Assembly (NCBI GenBank): GCA_035627675.1
Contig: DASPLH010000263.1
Location: 1 to 16,104, forward strand
Reading direction: 5' to 3'
Length of the DNA: 16,104 nucleotides
Origin: DASPLH01 sp035627675
Lineage (GTDB): Bacteria > Acidobacteriota > Terriglobia > Terriglobales > Acidobacteriaceae
Below are positions 14,297 through 16,104 of the stretch, in pieces. The stretch's first letter is position 1; each line of letters starts with the position of its first letter. The translations under genes were made by a program, and so were the position numbers. The notes under the pieces are model-generated. The model was given only the letters and a program-made list of their open reading frames with translations. It was not told the origin of the DNA and searched no databases.

Positions 14297-14383
14297 ATGC
14301 ATCAACCCGGAACCGACAAGCTGTGGGATGGACTGGCTGGTGATGTGTACCCGATGAGCCGGTTCAATGAAGGAATTGCATGA
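14297..14383 (+). CDS. Possible 28-aa leader ORF overlapping the next gene by ATGA
   Basis: The frame MHQPGTDKLWDGLAGDVYPM and onward (28 codons) stops with TGA at 14381-14383, which overlaps the ATG of the next gene at 14380 as ATGA. Such an overlap would allow coupled translation. There is no good ribosome binding site before 14297 and no recognisable product, so it may be chance, or the tail of a decayed gene. Confidence 0.2.
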   Translation: MHQPGTDKLWDGLAGDVYPMSRFNEGIA

Positions 14384-15047
14384 TCAGGATTGCATTGTTG
14401 GCGATGTTGCTCTTCGCTGCTGAACCCGGCCGACAGGAGTTGAAGGTAAGGGTTCCGGCTGCATCGTATGTCGTTTCGTTTGATCCCGCCAAGATAAGCG
14501 AGGAGCAACTCAAGACGTTACTCGACCTCTCGCCCTACGCCGCGAATAGCTTTGAGCTTCCTGAATGGCGGAAGTATGCGACGAGGCGGATCCCGAGTAC
14601 AAGCCATGCGGCACTAGCGCGCCCGGCGCGAAGTACTTTTTCGACAACGCCGAGGTGAACCTTCGAAAAATAGCGAGACGAATTAAGTGGCTGGAAACAA
14701 CTCGCTTTCCGGAGGAACTGACGCCGGTTGTGAAGCACTTCCTGGGCATCCAGCGGCTGAGCCTCGAGATTCAGGGTCGAAGGCTGAACTACTTCAGAAC
14801 CGGAGACCCGCGGCCCCTTGCAGCCGCGTTTAGCGATTTCGATCCTAAACAAGAGTGCAGGGCCGCAGTGGACGGCGTGCTTCGTCCAGGTGAATCACGT
14901 GCGGAAGGCCTGCGCGATTGGTGGAGTTGCGCCAACTCGGTTGGAAGAGACAAGATCGGCCGGTATCCCAAGGACGCCTGGGAGAATCTCCTTCGCCGTT
15001 ACGATGTCACAGAGCGATATCAGGAAACTGACCCCTCGGAGTGGTGA
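14380..15047 (+). pseudogene. Secreted Cys-containing protein gene split by a frameshift
   Basis: Two overlapping frames appear to be parts of one gene of about 222 codons. The first runs from ATG 14380 (AAGGAA at 14370-14375, four bases upstream) with a short signal peptide (MIRIALLAMLLFAA), then VPAASYVVSFDPAKISEEQL and DLSPYAANSFELPE. From about 14565 coding sense passes to the other frame, which reads VCDEADPEYKPCG, NAEVNLRKIARRIKWLETT, LTPVVKHFLGIQRL and a W-W-S-C-A-N end, stopping at 15047. A TGA at 14562-14564 in the second frame means that the break lies after 14564; loss of one base between there and about 14600 would explain it. There is no X-XXY-YYZ slippery heptamer, so programmed frameshifting is unlikely. 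A sequencing error is the main alternative. Composition is less GC-rich than neighbours. I recall similar secreted acidobacterial hypotheticals but cannot name a function. Confidence 0.6.
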
Positions 15048-15091
15048 GTAAGAGGGTGCTGCATCTACTCCCAGCACATGCGTGGTGCGGG

Positions 15092-16104
15092 CTACTGCTG
15101 CTTCGTCCTTGCGCGACTACCTGCCACTGACGCCCGCGACTCCTGCGGATACAGCGCCTTGTACACCTGCGCGTTGCGCATGATGGCCTGCACGTATTCG
15201 CGTGTTTCTGTGAATGGAATCGTCTCTACAAACTCGGGCACATCCCTGAACTTGCCGTTCGCCAGCCAGTCGTCCACGCGATTGCTGCCTGCGTTGTAGG
15301 CCGCGAGCGCGTATTCCACCTGACCGTTGTAGTGCTCGATCATCTCGCGGAAGTACCGCGTGCCTAGCTGCATATTGATCTTTGGATCCACCAGCGAGTC
15401 GGTCGAGAAGCCGCGCAGACGCAGTTCCCTGGCCTCGCCACGTCCAACCGTCGGCAGCAATTGCATTAATCCCCAGGCGTTCGCGTGCGACAGGGCTTTC
15501 GGATTGAACTCCGATTCCTGCCGGATCAACGACGCTACGAGGTATGGGTCGAGGCTGTTCATTTCCGCGAAGCGTTGAAGATCGGTCCAATACGGAGTCG
15601 GGAACAACAGGTCCCAGTACGCGCGCGGAAGCTCGGCGATCTCCAGCGAGTAGTAGGACGGAACGGCGCGCTTGAGGAACTGCACGGCACGGTGATGCTG
15701 ACCAGCATCCTGGTGGATGCGGGCGATCTGGAGCGTCGCCCAGTTCGCTCCGGTCCCGCCTTCGACGGCCTGGAGTTCCTTCACCGCGAAATCGGTCAGC
15801 CCGGCGTTGACCAGGAGCTTGCTCTTCTCGGCGGCCAAATCGTCGGAGGGCGGCTCGGTGACCGCGGCTTCCTCGGACAGCGGCTTCGGCTCGGGTATCG
15901 CGTCGAGGATCGGGTACGCCACGGCGGCGACATTCACCGGCCCTTTCAGCTGGGCCAGGCGCTCGCGGGAGATAAGTCCGTAGTAGTAGTTGCGGAAGCG
16001 CTGGGCGCACTTCACATACCAGGCACGCGCGGTTTCGAGATCGCCCTCTTCCTCGGCGAGGCGTGCGCGCCAGTAGAGTGCCGCCGGGACTTCGCTTCCG
16101 CCGG
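15092..16104 (-). CDS. Soluble lytic murein transglycosylase (SLT domain), 5' end outside window
   Basis: The gene cleaves peptidoglycan between N-acetylmuramic acid and N-acetylglucosamine in the periplasm. The stop is TAG at 15094-15092 and the frame is open to the window edge: the segment beyond 16015 reads ALYWRARLAEEEGDLETARA, which fits the helical superhelix repeats of Slt70-like proteins, so an internal GTG at 16015 is not the true start. The SLT catalytic domain occupies about the last 150 residues: catalytic Glu in LIRQESEF (codon 15517-15515), GLMQLLP, and YALAAYNAGSNRVDDWL, then ETREYVQAIMRNAQVYKALY. The C-terminus is short and basic (RARTKQQ). It converges with the frameshifted gene, with a 44-bp gap in which I see no clear terminator. 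Confidence 0.93.
   Translation of the reverse strand, partial: GGSEVPAALYWRARLAEEEGDLETARAWYVKCAQRFRNYYYGLISRERLAQLKGPVNVAAVAYPILDAIPEPKPLSEEAAVTEPPSDDLAAEKSKLLVNAGLTDFAVKELQAVEGGTGANWATLQIARIHQDAGQHHRAVQFLKRAVPSYYSLEIAELPRAYWDLLFPTPYWTDLQRFAEMNSLDPYLVASLIRQESEFNPKALSHANAWGLMQLLPTVGRGEARELRLRGFSTDSLVDPKINMQLGTRYFREMIEHYNGQVEYALAAYNAGSNRVDDWLANGKFRDVPEFVETIPFTETREYVQAIMRNAQVYKALYPQESRASVAGSRARTKQQ

Noticed and set aside
14560..14600. Programmed -1 ribosomal frameshift in the split secreted protein gene
   Set aside because: No slippery heptamer of X-XXY-YYZ form in frame was found in the overlap, and no strong downstream stem was noticed.

Overview
This 16.1 kb window reads as an ordinary chromosomal segment of a GC-rich, didermic bacterium. 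The most likely source is the Acidobacteriota (Terriglobia-like). That placement is an inference from three things: the energy-transducing TonB protein has a long cytoplasmic N-terminus carrying a FFPEKLPPLQLTSRPV-type segment, a secreted protein with Cys-containing 'Y-K-P-C-G' and W-x-x-C motifs sits in the right part of the window, and the codon usage is GC-rich. No ribosomal RNA, tRNA, CRISPR array, insertion sequence or phage module was found.

Left end (1-606): a minus-strand hypothetical gene is cut by the window edge. Facing away from it is an unannotated 40-codon membrane microprotein at 378-500, with a clear ribosome binding site and a leader that can fold.

Leftward gene train (7895 down to 607, minus strand): six genes follow one another with short gaps. 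They are a PLP-dependent group II decarboxylase, a GHMP-family sugar kinase, a CPBP (CAAX-type) intramembrane protease overlapping the kinase by GTGA, a secreted protein with a BamE-like C-terminal part, glutamine-dependent NAD+ synthetase (nadE), and a secreted DsbA-like thioredoxin-fold protein. Spacing suggests cotranscription, but the functions do not form one obvious pathway. A hairpin sits in the gap just before nadE.

Middle (8072-10300, minus strand): a secreted YVTN-type beta-propeller protein, then a strong intrinsic terminator, then a TonB family energy transducer. A 518-bp divergent intergenic region follows. It carries a perfect 7-bp dyad in the tonB leader, a weak small ORF, and the ileS promoter with a perfect TATAAT and a dyad in place of a -35 box.

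Right part (10819-16104): ileS and lspA overlap by GTGA on the plus strand and form a housekeeping operon (isoleucyl-tRNA synthetase and lipoprotein signal peptidase). After lspA comes a locus with a candidate promoter, a possible 28-codon leader ORF and a secreted protein gene that is split by a frameshift. The window ends in a minus-strand soluble lytic transglycosylase whose start lies outside.

No clear new multi-gene system is visible. The best leads are the 40-aa membrane protein, the frameshifted secreted protein with its coupled leader ORF, the decarboxylase-kinase-protease cluster, and the dyad at the ileS promoter.
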